A stretch of 64,000 nucleotides of DNA from Apoderus coryli (taxonomy: Eukaryota > Arthropoda > Insecta > Coleoptera > Attelabidae). Under the pieces are notes generated by a model. The model searched no databases and was not told the DNA's origin. It worked only from the letters and a program-made list of their open reading frames with translations. This document shows positions 24,109 to 36,900 of the stretch, piece after piece (the first letter of the stretch is position 1; the number at the start of each line of letters is the position of its first letter). The stretch spans positions 1 to 64,000 of the forward strand of contig OU452202.1 of NCBI GenBank assembly GCA_911728435.2. The letters run 5' to 3'. The translations under genes and the position numbers were made by a program.

Positions 24109-27099
24109 GAATCATAAACAGTTTCAACGTATATATAAAGATTTTTTGTGGAGTAGACGTCTTTTATTCAAACAATAAATTTTATTAGTCAAAAGAAATT
24201 AGATTAAGCATAAAAAAGCAATTTAGAACGATTTAGCGCGTTTTGTTACTAAAATTTTGATATTTAGAATTAAACGTTAAAGAGGCTGCCAAAAAGCTGT
24301 TTCTCACTTAGAATTTAAAAGTAAATTTTATTAGTGAAAAGGAGTTCGTTTAAGCGTAAATAAGCAATTTAGAACGAATTAGAGCGTTTTGTTAGTCAAA
24401 TTTTGTTATTTAGAATTAAACGTTCAAATGGCTGCCAAAAAGCTGTTTTCTCACTTAGAATTTTAAAGTAAATTTTATTAGTGAAAAGAAGTTAGATTAA
24501 GCGTATTTACGCAATTTAGAACGAATTAGAGCGTTTTGATAGTTAAATTTTGTTATTTAGAATTAAACGTTCAAATGGCTGTCAAAAAGCTGTTTTCTTA
24601 CTTAGAATTTAAAATAAATTTTATTAGTAAAAAGAAATTAGTTTAAGCATAAAAAAGCAGTTTAGAACGATTTAGCGCGTTTTGGTACTAAAATTTTGTT
24701 ATTTAGAATTAAACGTTAAAGTGGCTGCCAAAAAGCTGTTTTCTCTCTTAGAATTTAAAAGTAAATTTTATTAGTTAAAAGAAGTTAGATTAAGCGTAAA
24801 TAAGCAATTTCGAACGAATTAGAGTGTTTTGATAGTAAAATTTTGTTATTTAGAATTAAACGTACAAATGGCTGCCAAAAAGCTGTTTTCTCACTTAGAA
24901 TTTAAAAGTAAATTTTATTAGTGAAAAGAAGTTAGATTAAGCGTAAATAAGCAATTTAGAACGAATTAGAGCGTTGTGTTAGTCAAATTTTGTTATTTAG
25001 AATTAAACATTCAAATGGCTGCCAAAAAGCTGTTTTCTCACTTAGAATTTAAAAGTAAATTTTATTAGTAAAAAGAAGTCAGATTAAGCGTAAATAAGCA
25101 ATTTAGAACGAATTAGAGCGTTTTGTTAGTCAAATTTTGTTATTTAGAATTAAACGTTCAAATGGCTGCCAAAAAGCTGTTTTCTCACTTAGAATTTAAA
25201 ATAAATTTTATTAGTAAAAAGAAATTAGTTTAAGCATAAAAAAGCAGTTTAGAACGATTTAGCGCGTTTTGGTACTAAAATTTTGTTATTTAGAATTAAA
25301 CGTTAAAGTGGCTGCCAAAAAGCTGTTTTCTCTCTTAGAATTTAAAAGTAAATTTTATTAGTGAAAAGAAGTTAGATTAAGCGTAAATAAGCAATTTAGA
25401 ACGAATTAGAGCGTTTTGATAGTTAAATTTTGTTATTTAGAATTTAACATTCAAATGGCTGCCAAAAAGCTGTTTTCTCACTTAGAATTTAAAAGTAAAT
25501 TTTATTAGTAAAAAGAAGTCAGATTAAGCGTAAATAAGCAATTTAGAACGAATTAGAGCGTTTTGTTAGTCAAATTTTGTTATTTAGAATTAAACGTTAA
25601 AGTGGCTGCCAAAAAGCTGTTTTCTCACTTAGAATTTAAAAGTAAATTTCATTAGTTAAAAGAAGTTAGATTAAGCGTAAATAAGCAATTTCGAACGAAT
25701 TAGAGTGTTTTGATAGTAAAATTTTGTTATTTAGAATTAAACGTACAAATGGCTGCCAAAAAGCTGTTTTCTCACTTAGAATTTAAAAGTAAATTTTATT
25801 AGTCAAAAGAAATTAGATTAAGCATAAAAAAGCAATTTAGAACGATTTAGCGCGTTTTGTTACTAAAATTTTGATATTTAGAATTAAACGTTAAAGAGGC
25901 TGCCAAAAAGCTGTTTCTCACTTAGAATTTAAAAGTAAATTTTATTAGTGAAAAGGAGTTCGTTTAAGCGTAAATAAGCAATTTAGAACGAATTAGAGCG
26001 TTTTGTTAGTCAAATTTTGTTATTTAGAATTAAACGTTCAAATGGCTGCCAAAAAGCTGTTTTCTCACTTAGAATTTAAAAATAAATTTTATTAGTGAAA
26101 AGAAGTTAGATTAAGCGTAAATAAGCAATTTAGAACGAACTAGAGCGTTTTGTTAGTCAAATTTTGTTATTTAGAATTAAACGTACAAATGGCTGCCAAA
26201 AAGCTGTTTTCTCACTTAGAATTTAAAAGTAAATTTTATTAGTCAAAAGAAATTAGATTAAGCATAAAAAAGCAATTTAGAACGATTTAGCGCGTTTTGT
26301 TACTAAAATTTTGATATTTAGAATTTAACGTTAAAGAGGCTGCCAAAAAGCTGTTTCTCACTTAGAATTTAAAAGTAAATTTTATTAGTGAAAAGGAGTT
26401 CGTTTAAGCGTAAATAAGCAATTTAGAACGAATTAGTGCGTTTTGTTAGTCAAATTTTGTTATTTAGAATTAAACGTTCAAATGGCTGCCAAAAAGCTGT
26501 TTTCTCACTTAGAATTTTAAAGTAAATTTTATTAGTGAAAAGAAGTTAGATTAAGCGTATTTACGCAATTTAGAACGAATTAGAGCGTTTTGATAGTTAA
26601 ATTTTGTTATTTAGAATTAAACGTTCAAATGGCTGCCAAAAAGCTGTTTTCTCACTTAGAATTTAAAAGTAAATTTTATTAGTAAAAAGAAATTAGTTTA
26701 AGCATAAAAAAGCAGTTTAGAACGATTTAGCGCGTTTTGGTACTAAAATTTTGTTATTTAGAATTAAACGTTAAAGTGGCTGCCAAAAAGCTGTTTTCTC
26801 TCTTAGAATTTAAAAGTAAATTTTATTAGTTAAAAGAAGTTAGATTAAGCGTAAATAAGCAATTTCGAACGAATTAGAGTGTTTTGATAGTAAAATTTTG
26901 TTATTTAGAATTAAACGTACAAATGGCTGCCAAAAAGCTGTTTTCTCACTTAGAATTTAAAAGTAAATTTTATTAGTGAAAAGAAGTTAGCTTAAGCGTA
27001 AATAAGCAATTTAGAACGAATTAGAGCGTTGTGTTAGTCAAATTTTGTTATTTAGAATTAAACATTCAAATGGCTGCCAAAAAGCTGTTTTCTCACTTA

Positions 27100-30000
27100 G
27101 AATTTAAAAGTAAATTTTATTAGTGAAAAGGAGTTCGTTTAAGCGTAAATAAGCAATTTAGAACGAATTAGAGCGTTTTGTTAGTCAAATTTTGTTATTT
27201 AGAATTAAACGTTCAAATGGCTGCCAAAAAGCTGTTTTCTCACTTAGAATTTAAAAATAAATATTTATTAGTGAAAAGAAGTTAGATTAAGCGTAAATAA
27301 GCAATTTAGAACGATTTAGCGCGTTTTGTTACTAAAATTTTGATATTTAGAATTAAACGTTAAAGAGGCTGCCAAAAAACTGATTCTCACTTAGAATTTA
27401 AAAGTAAATTTTATTAGTGAAAAGGAGTTCGTTTAAGCGTAAATAAGCAATTTAGAACGAATTAGAGCGTTTTGTTAGTCAAATTTTGTTATTTAGAATT
27501 AAACGTTCAAATAGCTGCCAAAAAGCTGTTTTCTCACTTAGAATTTAAAAATAAATTTTATTAGTGAAAAGAAGTTAGATTAAGCGTAAATAAGCAATTT
27601 AGAACGAACTAGAGCGTTTTGTTAGTCAAATTTTTGTTATTTAGAATTAAACGTTCAAATGGCTGCCAAAAAGCTGTTTTCTCACTTAGAATTTAAAAGT
27701 AAATTTTATTAGTGAAAAGAAGTTAGATTAAGCGTAAATAAGCAATTTAGAACGAATTAGAGCGTTTTGATAGTAAAATTTTGTTATTTAGAATTAAACG
27801 TTAAAGTGGCTGCCAAAAAGCTGTTTTCTCACTTAGAATTTAAAAGTAAATTTTATTAGTGAAAAGAAGTTAGCTTAAGCGTAAATAAGCAATTTAGAAC
27901 GAATTAGAGCGTTTTGTTAGTCAAATTTTGTTATTTAGAATTAAACGTTCAAATGGCTGCCAAAAAGCTGTTTTCTCACTTAGAATTTAAAAGTAAATTT
28001 TATTAGTCAAAAGAAATTAGATTAAGCATAAAAAAGCAATTTAGAACGATTTAGCGCGTTTTGTTACTAAAATTTTGATATTTAGAATTAAACGTTAAAG
28101 AGGCTGCCAAAAAGCTGTTTCTCACTTAGAATTTAAAAGTAAATTTTATTAGTGAAAAGAAGTTAGATTAAGCGTAAATAAGCAATTTAGAACGAACTAG
28201 AGCGTTTTGTTAGTCAAATTTTGTTATTTAGAATTAAACGTTCAAATGGCTGCCAAAAAGCTGTTTTCTCACTTAGAATTTAAAAGTAAATTTTATTAGT
28301 GAAAAGAAGTTAGATTAAGCGTAAATAAGCAATTTAGAACGAATTAGAGCGTTTTGATAGTAAAATTTTGTTATTTAGAATTAAACGTTCAAATGGCTGC
28401 CAAAAGCTGTTTTCTCACTTAGAATTTAAAAGTAAATTTTATTAGTAAAAAGAAGTTAGATTAAGCATAAATAAGCAATTTAGAACGAATTAGAGCGTTT
28501 TGTTAGTCAAATTTTGTTATTTAGAATTAAACGTTCAAATGGCTGCCAAAAAGCTGTTTCTCACTTAGAATTTAAAAGTAAATTTTATTAGTGAAAAGGA
28601 GTTCGTTTAAGCGTAAATAAGCAATTTAGAACGAATTAGAGCGTTTTGTTAGTCAAATTTTGTTATTTAGAATTAAACGTTCAAATGGCTGCCAAAAAGC
28701 TGTTTTCTCACTTAGAATTTAAAAATAAATATTTATTAGTGAAAAGAAGTTAGATTAAGCGTAAATAAGCAATTTAGAACGATTTAGCGCGTTTTGTTAC
28801 TAAAATTTTGATATTTAGAATTAAACGTTAAAGAGGCTGCCAAAAAACTGATTCTCACTTAGAATTTAAAAGTAAATTTTATTAGTGAAAAGGAGTTCGT
28901 TTAAGCGTAAATAAGCAATTTAGAACGAATTAGAGCGTTTTGTTAGTCAAATTTTGTTATTTAGAATTAAACGTTCAAATGGCTGCCAAAAAGCTGTTTT
29001 CTCACTTAGAATTTAAAAATAAATTTTATTAGTGAAAAGAAGTTAGATTAAGCGTAAATAAGCAATTTAGAACGAACTAGAGCGTTTTGTTAGTCAAATT
29101 TTTGTTATTTAGAATTAAACGTTCAAATGGCTGCCAAAAAGCTGTTTTCTCACTTAGAATTTAAAAGTAAATTTTATTAGTGAAAAGAAGTTAGATTAAG
29201 CGTAAATAAGCAATTTAGAACGAATTAGAGCGTTTTGATAGTAAAATTTTGTTATTTAGAATTAAACGTTAAAGTGGCTGCCAAAAAGCTGTTTTCTCAC
29301 TTAGAATTTAAAAGTAAATTTTATTAGTGAAAAGAAGTTAGCTTAAGCGTAAACAAGCAATTTAGAACGAATTAGAGCGTTTTGTTAGTCAAATTTTGTT
29401 ATTTAGAATTAAACGTTCAAATGGCTGCCAAAAAGCTGTTTTCTCACTTAGAATTTAAAAGTAAATTTTATTAGTCAAAAGAAATTAGATTAAGCATAAA
29501 AAAGCAATTTAGAACGATTTAGCGCGTTTTGTTACTAAAATTTTGATATTTAGAATTAAACGTTAAAGAGGCTGCCAAAAAGCTGTTTCTCACTTAGAAT
29601 TTAAAAGTAAATTTTATTAGTGAAAAGAAGTTAGATTAAGCGTAAATAAGCAATTTAGAACGAACTAGAGCGTTTTGTTAGTCAAATTTTGTTATTTAGA
29701 ATTAAACGTTCAAATGGCTGCCAAAAAGCTGTTTTCTCACTTAGAATTTAAAAGTAAATTTTATTAGTGAAAAGAAGTTAGATTAAGCGTAAATAAGCAA
29801 TTTAGAACGAATTAGAGCGTTTTGATAGTAAAATTTTGTTATTTAGAATTAAACGTTCAAATGGCTGCCAAAAGCTGTTTTCTCACTTAGAATTTAAAAG
29901 TAAATTTTATTAGTAAAAAGAAGTTAGATTAAGCATAAATAAGCAATTTAGAACGAATTAGAGCGTTTTGTTAGTCAAATTTTGTTATTTAGAATTAAAC

Positions 30001-31700
30001 GTTCAAATGGCTGCCAAAAAGCTGTTTTCTCACTTAGAATTTAAAAGTAAATTTTATTAGTAAAAAGAAGTTAGATTAAGCATAAATAAGCAATTTAGAA
30101 CGAATTAGAGCGTTTTGTTAGTCAAATTTTGTTATTTAGAATTAAACGTTCAAATGGCTGCCAAAAAGCTGTTTCTCACTTAGAATTTAAAAGTAAATTT
30201 TATTAGTGAAAAGGAGTTCGTTTAAGCGTAAATAAGCAATTTAGAACGAATTAGAGCGTTTTGTTAGTCAAATTTTGTTATTTAGAATTAAACGTTCAAA
30301 TGGCTGCCAAAAAGCTGTTTTCTCACTTAGAATTTAAAAGTAAATTTTATTAGTGAAAAGAAGTTAGATTAAGCGTAAATAAGCAATTTAGAACGAATTA
30401 GAGCGTTTTGATAGTAAAATTTTGTTATTTAGAATTAAACGTACAAATGGCTGCCAAAAAGCTGTTTTCTCACTTAGAATTTTAAAGTAAATTTTATTAG
30501 TGAAAAGAAGTTCGTTTAAGCGTAAATAAGCAATTTAGAACGAATTAGAGCGTTTTGTTAGTCAAATTTTGTTATTTAGAATTAAACGTTCAAATGGCTG
30601 CCAAAAAGCTGTTTTCTCACTTAGAATTTAAAAGTAAATTTTATTAGTGAAAAGAAGTTAGATTAAGCGTAAATAAGCAATTTAGAACGAATTAGAGCGT
30701 TTTGATAGTAAAATTTTGTTATTTAGAATTAAACGTACAAATGGCTGCCAAAAAGCTGTTTTCTCACTTAGAATTTTAAAGTAAATTTTATTAGTGAAAA
30801 GAAGTTAGCTTAAGCGTAAATAAGCAATTTAGAACGAATTAGAGCGTTTTGTTAGTCAAATTTTGTTATTTAGAATTAAACGTTCAAATGGCTGCCAAAA
30901 AGCTGTTTTCTCACTTAGAATTTAAAAGTAAATTTTATTAGTCAAAAGAAATTAGATTAAGCATAAAAAAGCAATTTAGAACGATTTAGCGCGTTTTGTT
31001 ACTAAAATTTTGATATTTAGAATTAAACGTTAAAGAGGCTGCCAAAAAGCTGTTTCTCACTTAGAATTTAAAAGTAAATTTTATTAGTGAAAAGAAGTTA
31101 GATTAAGCGTAAATAAGCAATTTAGAACGAACTAGAGCATTTTGTTAGTCAAATTTTGTTATTTAGAATTAAACGTTCAAATGGCTGCCAAAAAGCTGTT
31201 TTCTCACTTAGAATTTAAAAGTAAATTTTATTAGTGAAAAGAAGTTAGATTAAGCGTAAATAAGCAATTTAGAACGAATTAGAGCGTTTTGATAGTAAAA
31301 TTTTGTTATTTAGAATTAAACGTTCAAATGGCTGCCAAAAGCTGTTTTCTCACTTAGAATTTAAAAGTAAATTTTATTAGTAAAAAGAAGTTAGATTAAG
31401 CATAAATAAGCAATTTAGAACGAATTAGAGCGTTTTGTTAGTCAAATTTTGTTATTTAGAATTAAACGTTCAAATGGCTGCCAAAAAGCTGTTTTCTCAC
31501 TTAGAATTTAAAAGTAAATTTTATTAGTAAAAAGAAGTTAGATTAAGCATAAATAAGCAATTTAGAACGAATTAGAGCGTTTTGTTAGTCAAATTTTGTT
31601 ATTTAGAATTAAACGTTCAAATGGCTGCCAAAAAGCTGTTTCTCACTTAGAATTTAAAAGTAAATTTTATTAGTGAAAAGGAGTTCGTTTAAGCGTAAAT
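27100..31700 (+). repeat. Higher-order repeat, ~1468-bp unit, about three copies
   Basis: 'agttagcttaagcgtaaa' markers lie at 27873, 29341 and 30808 (steps 1468 and 1467). 'aaaataaatatttattag' lies near 27261 and 28729 (1468). The step equals ten monomers. Later related blocks (near 32100, 32990 and 35475) share the same variant but at other spacings. Confidence 0.75.
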
Positions 31701-33199
31701 AAGCAATTTAGAACGAATTAGAGCGTTTTGTTAGTCAAATTTTGTTATTTAGAATTAAACGTTCAAATGGCTGCCAAAAAGCTGTTTTCTCACTTAGAAT
31801 TTAAAAGTAAATTTTATTAGTGAAAAGAAGTTAGATTAAGCGTAAATAAGCAATTTAGAACGAATTAGAGCGTTTTGATAGTAAAATTTTGTTATTTAGA
31901 ATTAAACGTACAAATGGCTGCCAAAAAGCTGTTTTCTCACTTAGAATTTTAAAGTAAATTTTATTAGTGAAAAGAAGTTAGCTTAAGCGTAAATAAGCAA
32001 TTTAGAACGAATTAGAGCGTTTTGTTAGTCAAATTTTGTTATTTAGAATTAAACGTTCAAATGGCTGCCAAAAAGCTGTTTTCTCACTTAGAATTTAAAA
32101 ATAAATATTTATTAGTGAAAAGAAGTTAGATTAAGCGTAAATAAGCAATTTAGAACGAACTAGAGCGTTTTGTTAGTCAAATTTTGTTATTTAGAATTAA
32201 ACGTTAAAGTGGCTGCCAAAAAGCTGTTTTCTCACTTAGAATTTAAAAGTAAATTTTATTAGTGAAAAGAAGTTAGATTAAGCGTAAATAAGCAATTTAG
32301 AACGAATTAGAGCGTTTTGATAGTAAAATTTTGTTATTTAGAATTAAACGTTAAAATGGCTGCCAAAAAGCTGTTTTCTCACTTAGAATTTAAAAGTAAA
32401 TTTTATTAGTTAAAAGAAGTTAGATTAAGCGTAAATAAGCAATTTCGAACGAATTAGAGTGTTTTGATAGTAAAATTTTGTTATTTAGAATTAAACGTAC
32501 AAATGGCTGCCAAAAAGCTGTTTTCTCACTTAGAATTTTAAAGTAAATTTTATTAGTGAAAAGAAGTTAGCTTAAGCGTAAATAAGCAATTTAGAACGAA
32601 TTAGAGCGTTTTGTTAGTCAAATTTTGTTATTTAGAATTAAACGTTCAAATGGCTGCCAAAAAGCTGTTTTCTCACTTAGAATTTAAAAGTAAATTTTAT
32701 TAGTCAAAAGAAATTAGATTAAGCATAAAAAAGCAATTTAGAACGATTGAGCGCGTTTTGTTACTAAAATTTTGATATTTAGAATTAAACGTTAAAGAGG
32801 CTGCCAAAAAGCTGTTTCTCACTTAGAATTTAAAAGTAAATTTTATTAGTGAAAAGGAGTTCGTTTAAGCGTAAATAAGCAATTTAGAACGAATTAGAGC
32901 GTTTTGTTAGTCAAATTTTGTTATTTAGAATTAAACGTTCAAATGGCTGCCAAAAAGCTGTTTTCTCACTTAGAATTTAAAAATAAATATTTATTAGTGA
33001 AAAGAAGTTAGATTAAGCGTAAATAAGCAATTTAGAACGAACTAGAGCGTTTTGTTAGTCAAATTTTGTTATTTAGAATTAAACGTTAAAGTGGCTGCCA
33101 AAAAGCTGTTTTCTCACTTAGAATTTAAAAGTAAATTTTATTAGTGAAAAGAAGTTAGATTAAGCGTAAATAAGCAATTTAGAACGAATTAGAGCGTTT

Positions 33200-36100
33200 T
33201 GATAGTAAAATTTTGTTATTTAGAATTAAACGTTCAAATGGCTGCCAAAAGCTGTTTTCTCACTTAGAATTTAAAAGTAAATTTTATTAGTAAAAAGAAG
33301 TTAGATTAAGCGTAAATAAGCAATTTAGAACGAATTAGAGCGTTTTGTTAGTCAAATTTTGTTATTTAGAATTAAACGTTCAAATGGCTGCCAAAAACTG
33401 TTTTCTCACTTAGAATTTAAAAGTAAATTTTATTAGTAAAAAGAAGTTAGATTAAGCGTAAATAAGCAATTCAGAACGAATTAGAGCGTTTTGTTAGTCA
33501 AATTTTGTTATTTAGAATTAAACGTTCAAATGGCTGCCAAAAAGCTGTTTTCTCACTTAGAATTTAAAAATAAATTTTATTAGTGAAAAGAAGTTAGCCT
33601 AAGCGTAAATAAGCAATTTAGAACGAATTAGAGCGTTTTGTTACTCAAATTTTGTTATTTAGAATTAAACGTTAAAATGGCTGCCAAAAAGCTGTTTTCT
33701 CACTTAGAATTTAAATGTAAATTTTATTAGTGAAAAGAAGTTAGATTAAGCGTAAATAAGCAATTTAGAACGAATTAGAGCGTTTTGATAGTAAAATTTT
33801 GTTATTTAGAATTAAACGTTCAAATGGCTGTCAAAAAGCTGTTTTCTTACTTAGAATTTAAAATAAATTTTATTAGTAAAAAGAAATTAGTTTAAGCATA
33901 AAAAAGCAGTTTAGAACGATTTAGCTCGTTTTGGTACTAAAATTTTGTTATTTAGAATTAAACGTTAAAGTGGCTGCCAAAGAACTGTTTTCTCACTTAG
34001 AATTTAAAAGTAAATTTTATTAGTTAAAAGAAGTTAGATTAAGCGTAAATAAGCAATTTCGAACGAATTAGAGTGTTTTGTTACTAAAATTTTGATATTT
34101 AGAATTAAACGTTAAAGAGGCTGCCAAAAAGCTGTTTCTCACTTAGAATTTAAAAGTAAATTTTATTAGTGAAAAGAAGTTAGATTAAGCGTAAATAAGC
34201 AATTTAGAACGAACTAGAGCATTTTGTTAGTCAAATTTTGTTATTTAGAATTAAACGTTCAAATGGCTGCCAAAAAGCTGTTTTCTCACTTAGAATTTAA
34301 AAGTAAATTTTATTAGTGAAAAGAAGTTAGATTAAGCGTAAAGAAGCAATTTAGAACGAATTAGAGCGTTTTGATAGTAAAATTTTGTTATTTAGAATTA
34401 AACGTTCAAATGGCTGCCAAAAGCTGTTTTCTCACTTAGAATTTAAAAGTAAATTTTATTAGTAAAAAGAAGTTAGATTAAGCATAAATAAGCAATTTAG
34501 AACGAATTAGAGCGTTTTGTTAGTCAAATTTTGTTATTTAGAATTAAACGTTCAAATGGCTGCCAAAAAGCTGTTTTCTCACTTAGAATTTAAAAGTAAA
34601 TTTTATTAGTAAAAAGAAGTTAGATTAAGCATAAATAAGCAATTTAGAACGAATTAGAGCGTTTTGTTAGTCAAATTTTGTTATTTAGAATTAAACGTTC
34701 AAATGGCTGCCAAAAAGCTGTTTCTCACTTAGAATTTAAAAGTAAATTTTATTAGTGAAAAGGAGTTCGTTTAAGCGTAAATAAGCAATTTAGAACGAAT
34801 TAGAGCGTTTTGTTAGTCAAATTTTGTTATTTAGAATTAAACGTTAAAATGGCTGCCAAAAAGCTGTTTTCTCACTTAGAATTTAAAAGTAAATTTTATT
34901 AGTTAAAAGAAGTTAGATTAAGCGTAAATAAGCAATTTCGAACGAATTAGAGTGTTTTGATAGTAAAATTTTGTTATTTAGAATTAAACGTACAAATGGC
35001 TGCCAAAAAGCTGTTTTCTCACTTAGAATTTTAAAGTAAATTTTATTAGTGAAAAGAAGTTAGCTTAAGCGTAAATAAGCAATTTAGAACGAATTAGAGC
35101 GTTTTGTTAGTCAAATTTTGTTATTTAGAATTAAACGTTCAAATGGCTGCCAAAAAGCTGTTTTCTCACTTAGAATTTAAAAGTAAATTTTATTAGTCAA
35201 AAGAAATTAGATTACGCATAAAAAAGCAATTTAGAACGATTTAGCGCGTTTTGTTACTAAAATTTTGATATTTAGAATTAAACGTTAAAGAGGCTGCCAA
35301 AAAGCTGTTTCTCACTTAGAATTTAAAAGTAAATTTTATTAGTGAAAAGGAGTTCGTTTAAGCGTAAATAAGCAATTTAGAACGAATTAGAGCGTTTTGT
35401 TAGTCAAATTTTGTTATTTAGAATTAAACGTTCAAATGGCTGCCAAAAAGCTGTTTTCTCACTTAGAATTTAAAAATAAATGTTTATTAGTGAAAAGAAG
35501 TTAGATTAAGCGTAAATAAGCAATTTAGAACGAACTAGAGCGTTTTGTTAGTCAAATTTTGTTATTTAGAATTAAACGTTAAAGTGGCTGCCAAAAAGCT
35601 GTTTTCTCACTTAGAATTTAAAAGTAAATTTTATTAGTGAAAAGAAGTTAGATTAAGCGTAAATAAGCAATTTAGAACGAATTAGAGCGTTTTGATAGTA
35701 AAATTTTGTTATTTAGAATTAAACGTTCAAATGGCTGCCAAAAGCTGTTTTCTCACTTAGAATTTAAAAGTAAATTTTATTAGTAAAAAGAAGTTAGATT
35801 AAGCGTAAATAAGCAATTTAGAACGAATTAGAGCGTTTTGTTAGTCAAATTTTGTTATTTAGAATTAAACGTTCAAATGGCTGCCAAAAACTGTTTTCTC
35901 ACTTAGAATTTAAAAGTAAATTTTATTAGTAAAAAGAAGTTAGATTAAGCGTAAATAAGCAATTCAGAACGAATTAGAGCGTTTTGTTAGTCAAATTTTG
36001 TTATTTAGAATTAAACGTTCAAATGGCTGCCAAAAAGCTGCTTTCTCACTTAGAATTTAAAAATAAATTTTATTAGTGAAAAGAAGTTAGCCTAAGCGTA

Positions 36101-36900
36101 AATAAGCAATTTAGAACGAATTAGAGCGTTTTGTTACTCAAATTTTGTTATTTAGAATTAAACGTTAAAATGGCTGCCAAAAAGCTGTTTTCTCACTTAG
36201 AATTTAAATGTAAATTTTATTAGTGTAAAGAAGTTAGATTAAGCGTAAATAAGCAATTTAGAACGAATTAGAGCGTTTTGATAGTAAAATTTTGTTATTT
36301 AGAATTAAACGTTCAAATGGCTGTCAAAAAGCTGTTTTCTTACTTAGAATTTAAAATAAATTTTATTAGTAAAAAGAAATTAGTTTAAGCATAAAAAAGC
36401 AGTTTAGAACGATTTAGCTCGTTTTGGTACTAAAATTTTGTTATTTAGAATTAAACGTTAAAGTGGCTGCCAAAGAACTGTTTTCTCACTTAGAATTTAA
36501 AAGTAAATTTTATTAGTTAAAAGAAGTTAGATTAAGCGTAAATAAGCAATTTCGAACGAATTAGAGTGTTTTGATAGTAAAATTTTGTTATTTAGAATTA
36601 AACGTACAAATGGCTGCCAAAAAGATGTTTTCTCACTTAGAATTTAAAAGTAAATTTTATTAGTGAAAAGAAGTTAGCTTAAGCGTAAATAAGCAATTTA
36701 GAACGAATTAGAGCATTTTGTTAGTCAAATTTTGTTATTTAGAATTAAACGTTCAAATGGCTGCCAAAAAGCTGTTTTCTTACTTAGTATTTAAAATAAA
36801 TTTTATTAGTAAAAAGAAATTAGTTTAAGCATAAAAAAGCAGTTTAGAACGATTTAGCTCGTTTTGGTACTAAAATTTTGTTATTTAGAATTAAACGTTA
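33200..36900 (+). repeat. Higher-order repeat, ~2493-bp unit (17 monomers)
   Basis: Three private variants recur at the same offset: 'gccaaaaactg' 33391/35884, 'atttaaatgtaaa' 33711/36204 and 'gccaaagaactg' 33977/36470. The step of 2493 bp is 17 monomers. Confidence 0.75.

Larger units (their letters stand above)
21443..24175 (+). mobile_element. Penelope-like retroelement, 5'-truncated, copy 2
   Basis: The same 2733-bp element as at 16058, with the same 5' truncation point, the same insertion site in the monomer and the same target duplication (21431-21442 and 24176-24187). One substitution was noticed near the left end: 16068 C versus 21453 A, which changes an upstream in-frame Asn codon to Lys. 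Identical truncation and junctions show that it was copied by satellite duplication, not by a second retrotransposition. Confidence 0.93.
13840..24890 (+). repeat. 5385-bp tandem duplication carrying the PLE
   Basis: Marker variants repeat at exactly +5385: 'aatttggaacg' (14186/19571), 'agctgctttct' (15141/20526), 'agaatttaacgt' (15406/20791) and the whole PLE (16058/21443). The unit is 2733 bp of PLE plus a 12-bp target duplication plus about 2640 bp, or 18 monomers. The satellite stays in phase, as expected for unequal crossing over between monomers. Satellite substitutions distinguish the copies (14534 A versus 19919 T, 14654 A versus 20039 T, 15033 G versus 20418 C). That argues against a simple assembly copy error. 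Outer limits are approximate. Confidence 0.88.

Noticed and set aside
16058..24175. The two PLE copies as LTRs of one large retrovirus-like element
   Set aside because: The repeats contain the RT itself and are separated only by satellite; the shared target duplication shows satellite duplication instead.
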